From a bacterium (GTDB taxonomy: Bacteria > JACRDZ01 > JAJRWM01): a stretch of DNA of 14,445 nt. Numbering within the stretch: position 1 is the first letter of the stretch; every line of letters begins with the position of its first letter. A program made the translations under genes and the position numbers. Location of the stretch: the NCBI GenBank assembly GCA_024276815.1, contig JAJRWM010000140.1, positions 1-14,445 of the forward strand, written 5' to 3'. This document shows, in pieces, positions 13,812-14,445 of the stretch. The notes under the pieces were generated by a model. That model was not told where the DNA came from, did not search any database, and was given only the letters and a program-made list of their open reading frames with translations.

Positions 13812-14445
13812 TTTTATTAACAAAGCCTTTCCAGAGCGTCAGCCAGATGATTTTCAGGTCCAGCAGGAAGGTCCAGTTCTCAATATAGTAAATATCGAAT
13901 ATCACCCGCTTTTCCAAAGATGTGTTGCCGCGCCAACCGTTAACCTGCGCCCAGCCGGTGATTCCTTCCTTAACCTGATGACGCAGCATATAATGAGTGA
14001 ATTCTTCCCGGAACTGCTTGACGAAAAAAGGTCTTTCCGGCCGGGGGCCGACCAGGCTCATATCACCCTTGATTACGTTAAACAACTGGGGTAGTTCATC
14101 AAGGCTGGTCCGGCGCAGGAATTTCCCGATAACGGTTGTCCGCTGGTCATCCTTTTTAGCCCAGACCGGGCCGGTCTTCTCTTCAGCGTTAACAAACATC
14201 GTCCGGAATTTATACATATTGAAGGTCGCGTTATTCAGCCCTACCCGTTCCTGGACAAAAAACAACGGCCCCGGCGAGGTTAGTTTAACCAGCAGCGCGA
14301 TTAGCGCGAGTAAAGGAGAAATCATGATCATGATAATAACCGCGGCGATCAGGTCAAAGGCGCGTTTGATCGTTCTATTCCAAAAACCCATTAACGGAAC
14401 ATTTTGCAAGCCGATCAGGGGGATACCGTCCAGTTCCTCAATCGA
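13801..14445 (-). CDS. Polyprenyl-phosphate sugar phosphotransferase, C-terminal part (5' end outside window)
   Basis: The frame is open to the window edge, so the visible 214 residues are the C-terminal part of a larger protein; the TTG at 14409 is not the start. The segment before it (IEELDGIPLIG) matches the linker ahead of the catalytic domain in WcaJ/EpsE-type initiating enzymes. Visible features: KRAFDL entering a membrane helix (about 26-52), then SPGPLFF, QERVG, YKFRTM, RRTSLDELPQ with the catalytic Asp-Glu pair, and SLVGPRPERP. The enzyme transfers a sugar 1-phosphate from a nucleotide sugar to undecaprenyl phosphate, the first committed step of EPS repeat-unit synthesis. It is the first visible gene of the minus-strand EPS run and overlaps the following GT4 gene. 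Confidence 0.95.
   Translation of the reverse strand, partial: SIEELDGIPLIGLQNVPLMGFWNRTIKRAFDLIAAVIIMIMISPLLALIALLVKLTSPGPLFFVQERVGLNNATFNMYKFRTMFVNAEEKTGPVWAKKDDQRTTVIGKFLRRTSLDELPQLFNVIKGDMSLVGPRPERPFFVKQFREEFTHYMLRHQVKEGITGWAQVNGWRGNTSLEKRVIFDIYYIENWTFLLDLKIIWLTLWKGFVNKNAY

Noticed and set aside
14407-14409. TTG as start of the sugar phosphotransferase
   Set aside because: The frame continues to the window edge with family-like sequence (ELDGIPLIG), so the real start lies outside.

Overview
The window looks like chromosomal DNA from a Gram-negative bacterium of moderate GC (high 40s % by eye). Three things point that way: a PEP-CTERM cell-surface protein, extracellular-polysaccharide (EPS) glycosyltransferases, and a sigma-54 activator. 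Both tRNA genes encode their CCA end. Perfect TTGACA -35 boxes recur ahead of the tRNA, HU and PEP-CTERM genes. No phylogenetic marker fixes the lineage. A Desulfobacterota-like or other deep-branching diderm is a guess only.

Layout. 1-2375 (+): the end of one ABC exporter half-transporter and all of its partner, overlapping by ATGA; together they form a heterodimeric exporter with one degenerate ATP site. 2379-2663 (-): a small membrane protein. 2880-3896 (+): a sigma-54 activator with a complete AAA+ core but no sensory domain. 4114-4983 (-): a polytopic membrane protein whose start is problematic. 5120-6766 (-): a Na+/phosphate cotransporter with a PhoU-like tail. 7136-7837 (+): a secreted PEP-CTERM protein with its own sigma-70 promoter. 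7983-8249 (-): DNA-binding protein HU. 8817-9171 (-): tRNA-Ala(GGC) and tRNA-Leu(CAG), each with a clear promoter. 9519-14445 (-): part of an EPS locus, read from the right: polyprenyl-phosphate sugar phosphotransferase (cut by the window edge), two GT4 glycosyltransferases and a GT-C membrane glycosyltransferase.

How the genes fit together. The right side would start a lipid-linked glycan (sugar phosphotransferase), extend it in the cytoplasm (two GT4 enzymes) and modify it from the membrane or periplasmic side (GT-C). PEP-CTERM proteins are usually found in genomes with EPS loci and an exosortase, so the PEP-CTERM gene and the EPS genes plausibly belong to one surface programme. No exosortase is present here.

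The least ordinary part is the intergenic DNA. The gaps at about 3900-4113, 6880-6995, 8354-8427, 9247-9500 and 12562-12640 hold related or shuffled hairpin-forming repeat modules. One pair differs by two substitutions that restore base pairing with each other. Several starts are non-ATG (TTG for HU, the phosphate transporter and the GT-C protein; GTG or TTG for one GT4). I saw no CRISPR array, transposase gene, prophage gene or clearly new multi-gene system.
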